Assembly: GCF_047730085.1 (NCBI RefSeq)
Contig: NZ_CP159830.1
Location: forward strand, 2,604,001-2,668,000
From: Njordibacter sp937773555
GTDB taxonomy: Bacteria > Pseudomonadota > Gammaproteobacteria > Pseudomonadales > Balneatricaceae
Reading direction: 5' to 3'
DNA: 64,000 bases
The notes below the pieces were generated by a model, which saw nothing but the letters and a program-made list of their open reading frames with translations, made no database searches and was not told the DNA's origin. This document shows positions 25,874-34,291 of the stretch, piece after piece. The first letter of the stretch is position 1. Every line of letters starts with the position of its first letter. The position numbers were made by a program, and so were the translations under genes.

Positions 25874-27739
25874 TTGGAAACTACATTTGAAAAAGCTCGT
25901 AACGCATTAGAACTCAATGGCAAATTTGCTCATGGAGCAATTCCAGCGCCTATTGCAGACAGTTGGAGGCGTTGTGTCAACATAGGTTTAGACCCATTAA
26001 GCAAACCTGAAGAGTGCGTTGTTTCACACACAGACCTACACCAGCGCCGTGATAAGTTAGACCTTGTAATGCGTTTGGTGAGGCCCGAACTGGAGCTTTT
26101 AAGCGCCCAAATTGCTGGGCCAAACTTTTTGTTGGCGTTCGCAGACAGTGATGGCGTTGTTCTTGATCGAATTATTGATGAAGAATTTCGCACGTCAGTG
26201 TGTGGGCAAAGCATTGTGCCTGGCTCAATTTGGAATGAAAGCATCCGCGGCACTAATGCGCTTGGGCTGGCACTTTACACAGGCCAACCATGCAACGTTA
26301 CAGGCCGTGAACACTTTTTCTCTAGAGAGGGCAGTGTGTCGTGTTTATCAGCTCCGATATTTGATAGTAGTGGCCATTTAATTGGACTAATTGATGCCTC
26401 TTCTGAGGTTACTGTACGTCAATACCATACCCTCGCCTTGGTCAATCTAGCTGCTCAAAATGTTGAAAATCGACTTTTTGTAGACGATCATCGTAGCGAT
26501 CACATCATCCAATTCCACCCGCGCCAAGAATACCTTCAAACCCAAAATGTTGCCATGATCGCCTTTAACCAAGAGGGGTATATTACCGGTGCCAACCGCC
26601 ATACAGGAGAACTTTTAACAGGTTTAAGGCTAACCAGTACACCAAAATTCGAAGATGTCTTTATGGGGCAGTTTTTTCCATTGATGGAGCGCATTTGTAA
26701 AGGTGAAGTTGTTCAAATCAAAGACTGGTTGCACTCTGGGTATTTTGCTCGTCTTAGACTTACTCACAGCGCGAGTAGTAAACTAATAAATTCTAAGGTT
26801 TTTTTGCCAGTTGACCCTATCTATCACCAACAATTAACAACTGAAGATTTTGACGATGGGCGCGTGTTCAAAGATGAAGCATTACGGCACAATCTTCGAT
26901 TAGCTAAAAAATCTGCTCTACAAGGCCTCCCAGTAATGATAGCGGGCGGTCCAGGAACGGGTAAAAATACAATAGCCGAAGAAATCCATGATCAGCTACA
27001 CCCTAAAAAAAGTTTTATAATTTTGGATTGTGCAACATTAACTGTTGATTCAGTTGAGAGCCAGCTCATTGCCCAATTGAGACCTAGCACGAGCAGTAAC
27101 ACTTCGATGGAGGATAAGATTGATCTAAATAAAGGTGGCACACTTTATTTAGATCGAGTTGATCTTTTGTCAATCGACATTGTTCCAATTTTAACCACGC
27201 TGTTAAACCGTTGTACTCACAGGAGAACACAGTTACTCGGTGATGGTGAGTGGGTTATTTTAAGCAGCAGGCTTTATGCTAATGCGAAAAACACTGCTAA
27301 AGGGCCATTTCAGCAGTTAGAGAATCGCCTGGCAGGTTTCTCACTTTTCTTACCCAAACTTAGGAACCGCTCTGATTTTCGGCACTTATGCAGTTCAATG
27401 CTTGCAGTAATTTCATCGCAGCACTCATTATCAAACAACGCTATAGAAGCTCTTCGTACAAGTGCCGCAATTGATAATTTGTCTGATCTAGATTGGAGCT
27501 TGCGAACGCTAGTTTCCCAGCATCATGAAGGTATGATAAAGACAGAAAGTATTGTACGAATTTTAGGGCAACATGAATTCGAAATATCAGCCTGCACACG
27601 TTGTAAAGGCTACATGGCTAAGGAGATTCAATGCCTTGAAATTAGAAAAACTGTACTGGAATGTAGTGGTAATATCGCTCTAGCCGCACGCCAACTTGGC
27701 GTTGCGCGAAATACGGTCAAAGCTCACCACATCGACTAA
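25874..27739 (+). CDS. AcoR-like GAF/AAA+/Fis-HTH regulator lacking GAFTGA
   Basis: Regulator of 621 residues with the architecture of acetoin/alcohol catabolism activators: a GAF-type sensor (about 70-200), a PAS-like stretch (about 225-310), an AAA+ domain (335-560) and a Fis-type HTH (597-620). Walker A GGPGTGKN (358-365) is kept. The sigma-54 contact motif GAFTGA is absent, and Walker B reads TLYLDR, without the catalytic Glu. A CxxC occurs at 574-577. The start is a TTG with GGAG six bases upstream. It probably controls the divergent adh-ABC operon, perhaps with sigma-70 polymerase. Confidence 0.87.
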   Translation: METTFEKARNALELNGKFAHGAIPAPIADSWRRCVNIGLDPLSKPEECVVSHTDLHQRRDKLDLVMRLVRPELELLSAQIAGPNFLLAFADSDGVVLDRIIDEEFRTSVCGQSIVPGSIWNESIRGTNALGLALYTGQPCNVTGREHFFSREGSVSCLSAPIFDSSGHLIGLIDASSEVTVRQYHTLALVNLAAQNVENRLFVDDHRSDHIIQFHPRQEYLQTQNVAMIAFNQEGYITGANRHTGELLTGLRLTSTPKFEDVFMGQFFPLMERICKGEVVQIKDWLHSGYFARLRLTHSASSKLINSKVFLPVDPIYHQQLTTEDFDDGRVFKDEALRHNLRLAKKSALQGLPVMIAGGPGTGKNTIAEEIHDQLHPKKSFIILDCATLTVDSVESQLIAQLRPSTSSNTSMEDKIDLNKGGTLYLDRVDLLSIDIVPILTTLLNRCTHRRTQLLGDGEWVILSSRLYANAKNTAKGPFQQLENRLAGFSLFLPKLRNRSDFRHLCSSMLAVISSQHSLSNNAIEALRTSAAIDNLSDLDWSLRTLVSQHHEGMIKTESIVRILGQHEFEISACTRCKGYMAKEIQCLEIRKTVLECSGNIALAARQLGVARNTVKAHHID

Positions 27740-28000
27740 AAAGCCTAGCGAAAGGAGTAAAGTATAATTAAGTAAGGCGTGGCCTTATAAACAGTTACTC
27801 TACACTTTCCCTTTCTGACATTTGTACCATAATCCTATAAATCCCAGGGGTTTAAGCTGTCACTGGGGCATGTTATATTTTTGCTAGTGCGCTTCAGTGT
27901 AAAGATAAAGCATAAGTTCTAGTTTAAGCATTTATCTATGGGTACACGCAAACAGAACTAATTATAAGAAATATAGCTAGAGGGGATATGAGAAATAGTT
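27740..28000. other. Gap between regulator gene and repeat B
   Basis: AT-rich 260 bp; I see no gene or clear terminator. Confidence 0.5.
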
Positions 28001-28096
28001 TCGACTCCCACCTCCACCACATACAAGTTTCAAGCGTTATTATTGAGACTCACAATTAGCCTCGTTACACCCTTCATAGGGGTATCGGGGCTTTTT
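28001..28096 (+). repeat. ssrA 3'-end att-type repeat, copy B
   Basis: TCGACTCCCA-CCTCCACCACATAC repeats the end of the tmRNA T arm and acceptor (a few bases deleted). GTTTCAA (28027) - N9 - TTGAGAC (28043) follows, then CACAATTAGCCTCGTTAC, then a terminator hairpin ending GGGGCTTTTT. It is the copy closest to A, so probably the most recent junction. Confidence 0.85.
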
Positions 28097-28517
28097 ATTG
28101 CCTCAAGCACTTAGGCCGCATACAGGCCATCTAAACAGCCCAATAAGTCGGTTAATGCAACGCCTTTTGTAGCCAAAATACAACTCAATCACAGCAGTCA
28201 ACAGCAGGCTTATAGCCATCTGCAGCGCATCACACACTTCACTTTTTGAACCCAGTTATACACTTGTGACACCTAAGCTAATGTTGCTTAAAGTGGCTGT
28301 AACGTAAGCCTTTGTAAGCAATGTAAAAGCATGTAATCAGTATTGTTGGTGAACACAATTATTGATAACTTAGCCCTTGAGGATTGGGGGGCTTCACGAG
28401 CTTATCTTAAGCTCTCCTTTGACCGCGGGGTTTATCCTAACCCCGTTGTTTCTCTTACTGGCAGCCCAGTCCCAGAGTCACTGCTCTGCCTATCCCTTAG
28501 CTCACATTGGAGTTGTT
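28097..28517. other. Gap within the small islet
   Basis: About 420 bp between repeat B and the small membrane ORF. Short open frames exist on both strands, but none has a ribosome site together with a recognisable product. Confidence 0.4.
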
Positions 28518-28649
28518 ATGATTACTACTATAGCTTGTGTTGCTGGATTCTTTATTGGGTTTACTACTCACCTTATACTTACTCAGTTGGCGAAGAAAAG
28601 GAAAGTTGAAGTTATACGTGTCGGTTCTAGTTGGCAGGTATATAAATAG
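28518..28649 (+). CDS. Small membrane protein, 43 aa, unknown
   Basis: ATG preceded by TTGGAGTTGTT (GGAG at six bases). The product has one hydrophobic helix (TIACVAGFFIGFTTHLILTQL) and a basic tail (KKRKVEVIRVGSSWQVYK). A strong hairpin begins four bases after the stop, which supports a real transcript. I do not recognise the family. Longer in-frame starts exist upstream, but without a ribosome site. Confidence 0.45.
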   Translation: MITTIACVAGFFIGFTTHLILTQLAKKRKVEVIRVGSSWQVYK

Positions 28650-28653
28650 TTAT

Positions 28654-28685
28654 GGCAGAGAAGGTTCTAGCGGTCCTTCTCTGCC
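28654..28685 (+). terminator. 11-bp perfect hairpin after the small ORF
   Basis: GGCAGAGAAGG-N10-CCTTCTCTGCC is a perfect stem located just after the 43-aa ORF. There is no T-run, so it could be a Rho-aided end or an RNA-stabilising structure. Confidence 0.55.
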
Positions 28686-28722
28686 AACCCTTCCTCTTCA
28701 TGTCCCAGAGTTAAAGACAGAA

Positions 28723-29034
28723 CTACGCTTTGACTCGCCGAAGACCCCAAGCAATGGCTAAGCCCACACCATAGACTAGGCAATTTACATTCAAGATGAT
28801 AATTATCATGATAAATGCAAAGCTAAAGTCCATTGTAGCTAAGCTCATTAGCACAATAATAAGCTTTTGAATAACAACAGAGACTAACCAGACCTTCTGC
28901 CACCTATTTAGTTTATGCCATTTATCCTTTCCTGAAGTTGGCTTAGGTTCATCTTTACGGGTGTTCCCACAAGAAACCTCATCTATGGCATCTATAGCCG
29001 TATATACATAATCATCAGGTTTCGTTGTGTTCAT
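28723..29034 (-). CDS. Small membrane protein, unknown (103 aa)
   Basis: The protein has a polar N-terminal half followed by two hydrophobic segments (VWLVSVVIQKLIIVLMSLATM and SFAFIMIIIILNVNCLVYGVGLAIAW) and a basic end (GLRRVKA). A weak AAGG ribosome site precedes the ATG. It lies between repeats B and C, so it is cargo of the smallest islet. I do not recognise the family. Confidence 0.5.
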   Translation of the reverse strand: MNTTKPDDYVYTAIDAIDEVSCGNTRKDEPKPTSGKDKWHKLNRWQKVWLVSVVIQKLIIVLMSLATMDFSFAFIMIIIILNVNCLVYGVGLAIAWGLRRVKA

Positions 29035-29094
29035 GCGCCTTGGTTCTCATTAGGTAAGTTCCTTATCAAAGGGTTTCATTTTTGCTTCTATATG

Positions 29095-29177
29095 CACCAC
29101 ATATGTTTCAAGGGTTATTATTGAGACCCACAATTAGCCTTATTACCTTATTTTAAGACAGATTTTGGGGCTTTTTA
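29095..29177 (+). repeat. ssrA 3'-end att-type repeat, copy C (decayed)
   Basis: GCACCACATAT, GTTTCAA (29105) - N9 - TTGAGAC (29121), CACAATTAGCCTTATTAC and GGGGCTTTTT keep the order and spacing of copy A. The T-arm part is lost and the terminator stem is largely broken, so this copy is older. Confidence 0.8.
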
Positions 29178-29261
29178 ATACCTGTTTTGAAAAGTAATTA
29201 GGGTATTTAAATAATAATACATTTATAGATTATAAAAACACCTTCGGTTTTAAGGGCACAT

Positions 29262-29441
29262 CTATTTTTTCTTACTTTTCCAAGTTCCACCGTATTGGTA
29301 AGTATCCTCAAAACGTACCTTAACATCCGTGAGACACTTTCCACATAGGAACACCCAATCCTTTAGGTCTTGATATTGACACCTGTACAGGACTTCCTTT
29401 GCGTCCTTACACACATAACAGTTTTTGGTTCTCACTCTCAC
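29262..29441 (-). CDS. Small zinc-ribbon-like protein, 59 aa
   Basis: The frame encodes a compact protein with two CxxC pairs (C8-C11 in NCYVCKDAKE and C33-C36 in FLCGKCLTDV), an extra C21 and the ending DTYQYGGTWKSKKK. I recall very similar small hypothetical proteins in many marine gammaproteobacteria, so it is almost certainly a real conserved gene, probably a zinc-binding nucleic-acid or adaptor protein. The start is a GTG at 29441 or the GTG two codons later. It lies shortly after repeat C. Confidence 0.75.
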   Translation of the reverse strand: MRVRTKNCYVCKDAKEVLYRCQYQDLKDWVFLCGKCLTDVKVRFEDTYQYGGTWKSKKK

Positions 29442-29521
29442 GAAAATAGACTATAGCGTATTGTTAATGTGGATGATGGTATTACATCTGTACTTAAGTG
29501 CACAACTTCATTCACCTTGAA

Positions 29522-29716
29522 CTATCCCAAAGGGATAAATAAAGGCCATTCAAAGGCCACTACCTGGCGCATGTTTAGTGCCATTAGTTTCCTGTTTGTA
29601 ACTTTAAACACTCTTCTTTGAAAAATACATTCCCCCTCAAAATCAACATCGTGAGCCTCACCAAGCCCGTTAATTAGGGTTCCTTGTCCATAATGCTGCC
29701 CTTGTTCTAAACTTCC
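29522..29716 (-). pseudogene. Possible 3' remnant of a small gene
   Basis: A 64-codon open frame ends ...RKLMALNMRQVVAFEWPLFIPLG and has protein-like composition (GEAHDVDFEGECIFQRRVFKV). It has no ATG, GTG or TTG near its 5' end and is preceded by an in-frame TAG. It could be the tail of a broken gene or start at an internal GTG/ATG. I do not recognise the family. Confidence 0.3.
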
Positions 29717-29903
29717 TTTCTATTTTTTTGATGTGCGTCTGGGTTTTATTATTGAGTCTCTTTTTAAGGAAAAATTTTTGCCCAATAATATTGGGTTAGG
29801 GAGCCTAATCGGCTATCATTACTTTAAGCTTTAACCGACCCTGGCGGCTCGCACATTAGCGCGTTTAGGGAGGAATTTTTGTTATAAACTTAGGGGTTAA
29901 TAT

Positions 29904-30704
29904 ATGTCTAATCATAGAGCGCTTCAAATGTTCGGTCGCTCAGGCAACCCGGCGTTGAAGGCCGATACGTTCAGCAAGAGTGCCCAATCATCATCACCAA
30001 CACGCGGCATTCAATCAACGTCGTCACAGACCATGACGCTGCAGGGGACAGTGAACAAGACCGGTATATTACTGGCATTGGTGGTGTTGTCAGCGTCCTG
30101 GACATGGAACCTGTTTTTTGAAAGTGGTAACTCAGCAGCAGTGATGCCGCTCGCGATTGGTGGTGCGATCCTGGGCTTTGTATTTGCTCTGGTGACTATA
30201 TTTAAAAAGCAGTGGTCTGGTATAACAGCGCCGCTGTATGCTTTATCTCAGGGCCTATTTTTGGGTGCTATCTCGGGTATCTTTGAGATGCAATATCCAG
30301 GCATTGTGATCCAGGCGGTAGGCTTGACGTTGGGTACTCTTGCATCATTGCTGTTCCTGTACAAAACGGGCATCGTTAAGCCCACAGAAAATTTTCGCTT
30401 GATGGTGACTTCAGCCACTATGGGGATTGGTGTGCTTTATTTGGTTAGTATGGTAATGAATATGTTCGGTTCTGGCGGCATAGGATTTATTCACTCAAAC
30501 GGTTTATTTGGTATTGGCTTTAGTCTATTTGTCGTCGCCATTGCCGCGCTTAATTTGGTGTTGGATTTCGATTTTATTGAACAAGGTTCAGAGATGGGCG
30601 CACCCAAATACATGGAATGGTTCGGTGCTTTTTCTCTGATGGTGACGCTGATATGGCTCTACCTTGAAATGCTCAGGCTATTGGCTAAACTGAGAAGTCG
30701 CTAA
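29904..30704 (+). CDS. Bax inhibitor-1/YccA-like membrane protein
   Basis: Integral membrane protein of 266 residues with a polar Ser/Thr-rich N-terminus (1-48) and about seven hydrophobic segments. Segments such as APLYALSQGLFLGAISGIFE and LNLVLDFDFIEQGSEMGAPKYMEW are typical of the YccA/Bax-inhibitor (COG4760-type) family, which includes Ca2+-leak channels and FtsH-interacting proteins. Its physiological role is not predictable here. Its stop overlaps the next start by one base. Confidence 0.8.
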   Translation: MSNHRALQMFGRSGNPALKADTFSKSAQSSSPTRGIQSTSSQTMTLQGTVNKTGILLALVVLSASWTWNLFFESGNSAAVMPLAIGGAILGFVFALVTIFKKQWSGITAPLYALSQGLFLGAISGIFEMQYPGIVIQAVGLTLGTLASLLFLYKTGIVKPTENFRLMVTSATMGIGVLYLVSMVMNMFGSGGIGFIHSNGLFGIGFSLFVVAIAALNLVLDFDFIEQGSEMGAPKYMEWFGAFSLMVTLIWLYLEMLRLLAKLRSR

Positions 30705-30910
30705 TGGATGCCAATACTTTAGTCTTTGGCTCCATGGCAGTTTTGTCATTAGCTGTTTTTTTCTATCTCGGCAAGTTTAAAGCCTCTAAGAAGCAGACTG
30801 AGCGAGATGACCGCATAGACTGGTCAGTGCGGAAATTTTCAATATGGAAAATTTTGTTGTATTCCCTCGCACTGGTCGGAGGTATTGTGTTGGTCCAGCA
30901 GTTTATTTAG
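30704..30910 (+). CDS. Small two-helix membrane protein, unknown
   Basis: A 68-residue protein with an N-terminal helix (TLVFGSMAVLSLAVFFYLG), a charged middle (KASKKQTERDDRIDW) and a C-terminal helix (ILLYSLALVGGIVLVQQFI). The start overlaps the upstream stop (TAATG), so it is translationally coupled to the Bax-inhibitor-like gene. I do not recognise the family. Confidence 0.65.
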   Translation: MDANTLVFGSMAVLSLAVFFYLGKFKASKKQTERDDRIDWSVRKFSIWKILLYSLALVGGIVLVQQFI

Positions 30911-30959
30911 CTGCAGGAGTGGGTCGTGTTCCTATTGGTTTCCTGCAAACAATCATGCT

Positions 30960-31856
30960 TTATTTTGCTGTGAGACTCGCAATATAATTTCCCATAAAGG
31001 CCTTGTAGCCCGACTCGGTATGGATTAGCTCACGCTGCATGATCTCATGTAGGTTGGGCAATTTGTGGAACGGCACCGATGGGTAGGTGTGATGTTCAGT
31101 GTGGTACGACATATTCCACGTGACAAACAGCACGATACGATTGGTGAACGTTGTACGAGTGTTCTCGAACATGTTTGACGCGGTTGGGCAAAGGCCATGT
31201 TCCGCCAGAAGGTAAAACCTTAAAAACGGCTGCCCCAACAGTGCGGGAAAAATCCAAATCCAGAACAATGCTGCAGACCCAGTATATATTACGCTACACA
31301 AAATCAATGCATAGGCCAAGAGAAGCAAACGGGCTTCTTTGACAATAGGTGCCTCGGACGTCTTTGGCAAGAAATCCGCACTGCAGTCACACATTGCATT
31401 CTTTCCCAGTGTTTTAAAGTGACCCATCCATGTTGGAATTCCCGAAATATGCTTGACGAAACTCAACATAGTTTTAGGTTTTTCAGTCGCCAATTCGGGA
31501 TCTTTTCCTGGAATCTGCGTAAAGCGGTGGTGAGCAAAGTGAAAATATTTGAACCATGTGGACGGCAAGAAAATTAAAAAACCACTCACCCTCGCCGTCA
31601 CGTTATTTAACCAACGGGTCCTAAACGGCGTCTGATGCACAGATTCATGCAAAAGTGTAAATAGAAACACGATCACAATACCTTGCGGTATCAGCAACAA
31701 TTGCCAACCAGGCAAACTCAAATAAATGGCAAGACCGAACCCAACAATTAACCCTAAATGCAAACCGAGGTGCACCAACCCAGGCTCATCACATCGCTGT
31801 GTAAGCTTCTTACGCGTCTCCTTTGAGAGGCTCCTAAGAAAATCTTGATGATTCAT
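30960..31856 (-). CDS. Membrane fatty acid desaturase-like di-iron enzyme
   Basis: Integral-membrane desaturase/hydroxylase superfamily protein (298 residues) with all three His boxes: HESVH, HFAHH and HTEHH (in WNMSYHTEHHTYPSVPF). Hydrophobic helices lie between them. It would use a di-iron centre to desaturate or hydroxylate an acyl or alkyl substrate. A GTG start ten codons upstream is also possible. It is the most distal gene on the minus strand of the flavoprotein/dioxygenase/PLP cluster, 89 bp after it; functional connection is inferred only. Confidence 0.85.
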   Translation of the reverse strand: MNHQDFLRSLSKETRKKLTQRCDEPGLVHLGLHLGLIVGFGLAIYLSLPGWQLLLIPQGIVIVFLFTLLHESVHQTPFRTRWLNNVTARVSGFLIFLPSTWFKYFHFAHHRFTQIPGKDPELATEKPKTMLSFVKHISGIPTWMGHFKTLGKNAMCDCSADFLPKTSEAPIVKEARLLLLAYALILCSVIYTGSAALFWIWIFPALLGQPFLRFYLLAEHGLCPTASNMFENTRTTFTNRIVLFVTWNMSYHTEHHTYPSVPFHKLPNLHEIMQRELIHTESGYKAFMGNYIASLTAK

Positions 31857-31945
31857 GGTGTTGCGTCCGGGTATTATGTCAGTCACTGATGTCTGTATTT
31901 TGTGGTATACACTTGGGTATACGTAGATAGCACGATTAATTTAAA

Positions 31946-33160
31946 TCAATCGTGTATTAATTGGTCAATAATGACAGGTGCAACAGCATTTGGGTATGGC
32001 AAAACACCATCAGAGCTGCCATTAAAGCTTTTTTCTCCACGAAAATCACCTTCAGGAATGATTTGAATACCCAAGCCGAAGCCAAACAGGTTAGGTATTG
32101 CTGCTCCAGATTTAATGTCACTTAATTCGCCAAAATTTGAACGCTGCCTTACTTTTTGGGTAACTCCGTTCAGACTAATTTTAGGTAGGTTTGCTTGGAA
32201 CCCCGTACACTGAATAATTAGTGCGGCATCATCCAATAAATGTTTCGCATCAGAGATTGCTGCCATGGGTTCAAGACGTACGCGTTTTTCTATCCCTTTT
32301 TTTATTTGGAGATATAGCGCCTTGGCGTCTTTGCGCAATCCTGCATTACGGTAAACCAGTCCGTTGACAGGACAGACGTCATCGATGGCATCAAAAGGCA
32401 ATTGATTTTGATGCGCAAATTCTGGAGTACAACGAAGTTTAACCAACGGGTTTCTTTGTAGCATGATTATATCTCTCCCTTTGGCATACAATGATAGCCT
32501 TGGATCATTAAGCAAACGCCAAGCCGCTGAGAAACTACTGTGAGAAGAGCCGACAATCAATATGCTACCCTGTTGATGAGGTAGTAAACTGGCATCTTTC
32601 GTCTGTAAAAATGGGCCCGTGAAGACAGTTTTTTGCCGCCATGGCAAGAGGTCTTTTAATAAATCTTCTCTGCCACCACAACAAAGAACCATTTTTTGAC
32701 TACGTACTAATAACTGGTCGTGACTGCCATAACTTTTGCATTCATTTTTACTGATTTCAATACGTGTGACCTGTGTATCGAGCAACAAATTATCGCCCAA
32801 CAATGAGGTAATTATATTGGCGATTGGTTTAAGCATTAACTTTCCCACTTTGGGCAACGTTATCAATGGTTGATGCACTTCAGGCTGTTGTAAATAATAA
32901 TCACGCAAATTGCTGAATGGTGTTTCATCAAGTAAGCAACTGACAATTTCGTCAGCGTCAGTATTGGCATTGATTTGATAATTACCTAACACACCACCAG
33001 GTTGGTGATTACCTTCGATTGCTATTAGCGAATCTAGTAGAGCTTGGTATTTTAGTTTTTTAGGTCCTTGTGCTTGTTTGACTTTATTAACAAGCGCAAT
33101 GACAAAGCAAAGTCCGGCAGTGCCAGTACCGATTAATTGGCAATGGGGAATTGTATTCAT
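31946..33160 (-). CDS. FAD/NAD(P)-binding monooxygenase-like flavoprotein
   Basis: A 404-residue flavoprotein with an N-terminal FAD site (QLIGTGTAGLCFV, about 8-20) and a second nucleotide site (ILIVGSSHSSFSAAWRLL). The architecture resembles class B or lysine/ornithine N-hydroxylase-like monooxygenases. The dinucleotide motif is GTGTAG, a small change from GxGxxG that is still compatible with binding. The gap to the upstream TauD-type gene is only 6 bp, so they are co-expressed and may act in sequence on one substrate. Confidence 0.75.
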   Translation of the reverse strand: MNTIPHCQLIGTGTAGLCFVIALVNKVKQAQGPKKLKYQALLDSLIAIEGNHQPGGVLGNYQINANTDADEIVSCLLDETPFSNLRDYYLQQPEVHQPLITLPKVGKLMLKPIANIITSLLGDNLLLDTQVTRIEISKNECKSYGSHDQLLVRSQKMVLCCGGREDLLKDLLPWRQKTVFTGPFLQTKDASLLPHQQGSILIVGSSHSSFSAAWRLLNDPRLSLYAKGRDIIMLQRNPLVKLRCTPEFAHQNQLPFDAIDDVCPVNGLVYRNAGLRKDAKALYLQIKKGIEKRVRLEPMAAISDAKHLLDDAALIIQCTGFQANLPKISLNGVTQKVRQRSNFGELSDIKSGAAIPNLFGFGLGIQIIPEGDFRGEKSFNGSSDGVLPYPNAVAPVIIDQLIHD

Positions 33161-33166
33161 AGCAGG

Positions 33167-34237
33167 CTAATCCAATGGCGCATACAATTTAGTTTCTTTG
33201 GTGATAATACCACCTCGATTGCCAATTTCAATTGAGCCATAACGCTGCTTGTAATACTCTGGTAATGGGCGGTCATCAGGCATAGACAGCCACAAGCGCA
33301 TTAAATGACGTCGCTTGGTGGGGTCGGGCCAGTCTAAAAACCCCGCACGATCATGAAGCTGAGAATGGTTATATACCCATTGCATATCACCGGGTTCCAG
33401 CTGCATGCTAAAATAAAGGTTAGGGTCGTTTGCTAAGGCATCAAACATATCTAGTGCTTCAATATGCTTAGGGGTTAATTCCATAGCTTCACTAAATCGT
33501 TGCGCACTGTCAATATATTGCCTTTGATAGAAAACGGTAAGATAGCCTTGATTCCAACTTAAAACAGGGATCTCCATGAATGGCTTTTCACCTTCAGGAA
33601 TTTCACCTCGACGATCTGTTGCTATTGGATCAAACAGTTTTTCCAATAGGTCTGGGCGCTCTGCCTTCATGCGGTTATAAATTGTTTCAGCACTCACCAA
33701 TAAAGAACGCCCACCTTCTTTCGCCTTTCTGATGCACACTAGGCCAACCACGTCGGCACTATCTGTATGGAATGTTTGACGATCACAGGTTTGATAAATA
33801 CGGCTATTCGGGTCATTGGCATCTGCCCCAACGTCACGTACGTGCCCTAAAATATGCCCATCCGAATTTTGCGAACGTGCTCTTCCTATGTGTGAACCTA
33901 ACCCACAGAAGATAGCTGCAGTAAATTTTTGGGAGTAATTTGATATATTCAAGCCACGTAAAACTTCCACACCAACGCCCCTTAAGAGTGTTTTGCTTAA
34001 CCTATCAATATGTGGGAGAAAAGTGGACAGAGGAAAGGTCTCTTTAGTGATTTCACCCACATCAATACCAAGGCTTAAAAAGGAGTTAGCTGCCTTTTCC
34101 AAATCAACAATATCTTCTGTGGTAAGGTGGTATAACCACGCTTGGGTGTTGCGTGCCATATCTTTGCCAAGCCATGCTGATGGGCCCGTTAGACACTGTG
34201 GTAAGTCAGTTAAATTTTGATGAGGCCAACTTTTCAT
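33167..34237 (-). CDS. TauD/TfdA-family Fe(II)/2-oxoglutarate dioxygenase
   Basis: A 356-residue member of the TauD/TfdA superfamily. The iron ligands are His157 and Asp159 (FHTDSADVVG) and a distal His near 295 (HSQLHDRAGF); the 2-oxoglutarate Arg is in RRHLMRLWLS. Such enzymes hydroxylate a carbon next to sulfonate, amine, carboxylate or similar groups. It sits 54 bp after the PLP lyase gene and directly before the flavoprotein gene. The substrate is unknown; the cluster context suggests an amino-acid-like compound. Confidence 0.85.
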   Translation of the reverse strand: MKSWPHQNLTDLPQCLTGPSAWLGKDMARNTQAWLYHLTTEDIVDLEKAANSFLSLGIDVGEITKETFPLSTFLPHIDRLSKTLLRGVGVEVLRGLNISNYSQKFTAAIFCGLGSHIGRARSQNSDGHILGHVRDVGADANDPNSRIYQTCDRQTFHTDSADVVGLVCIRKAKEGGRSLLVSAETIYNRMKAERPDLLEKLFDPIATDRRGEIPEGEKPFMEIPVLSWNQGYLTVFYQRQYIDSAQRFSEAMELTPKHIEALDMFDALANDPNLYFSMQLEPGDMQWVYNHSQLHDRAGFLDWPDPTKRRHLMRLWLSMPDDRPLPEYYKQRYGSIEIGNRGGIITKETKLYAPLD

Positions 34238-34291
34238 GTAAATATTCCCATTTGGAAGCGAACACAGCTTAGTTTTGGTTATGAGGTAGTG

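Noticed and set aside
28129..28245. Minus-strand frame with MAISLLLTAVIELYFGYKRR
   Set aside because: About 40 codons, no convincing ribosome site and no recognisable family; could be real but unsupported.
28343..28609. Longer plus-strand frame overlapping the 43-aa membrane ORF
   Set aside because: No ribosome site and Tyr/Cys-rich, non-protein-like composition; the in-frame-shifted 43-aa ORF has a ribosome site and a following hairpin.
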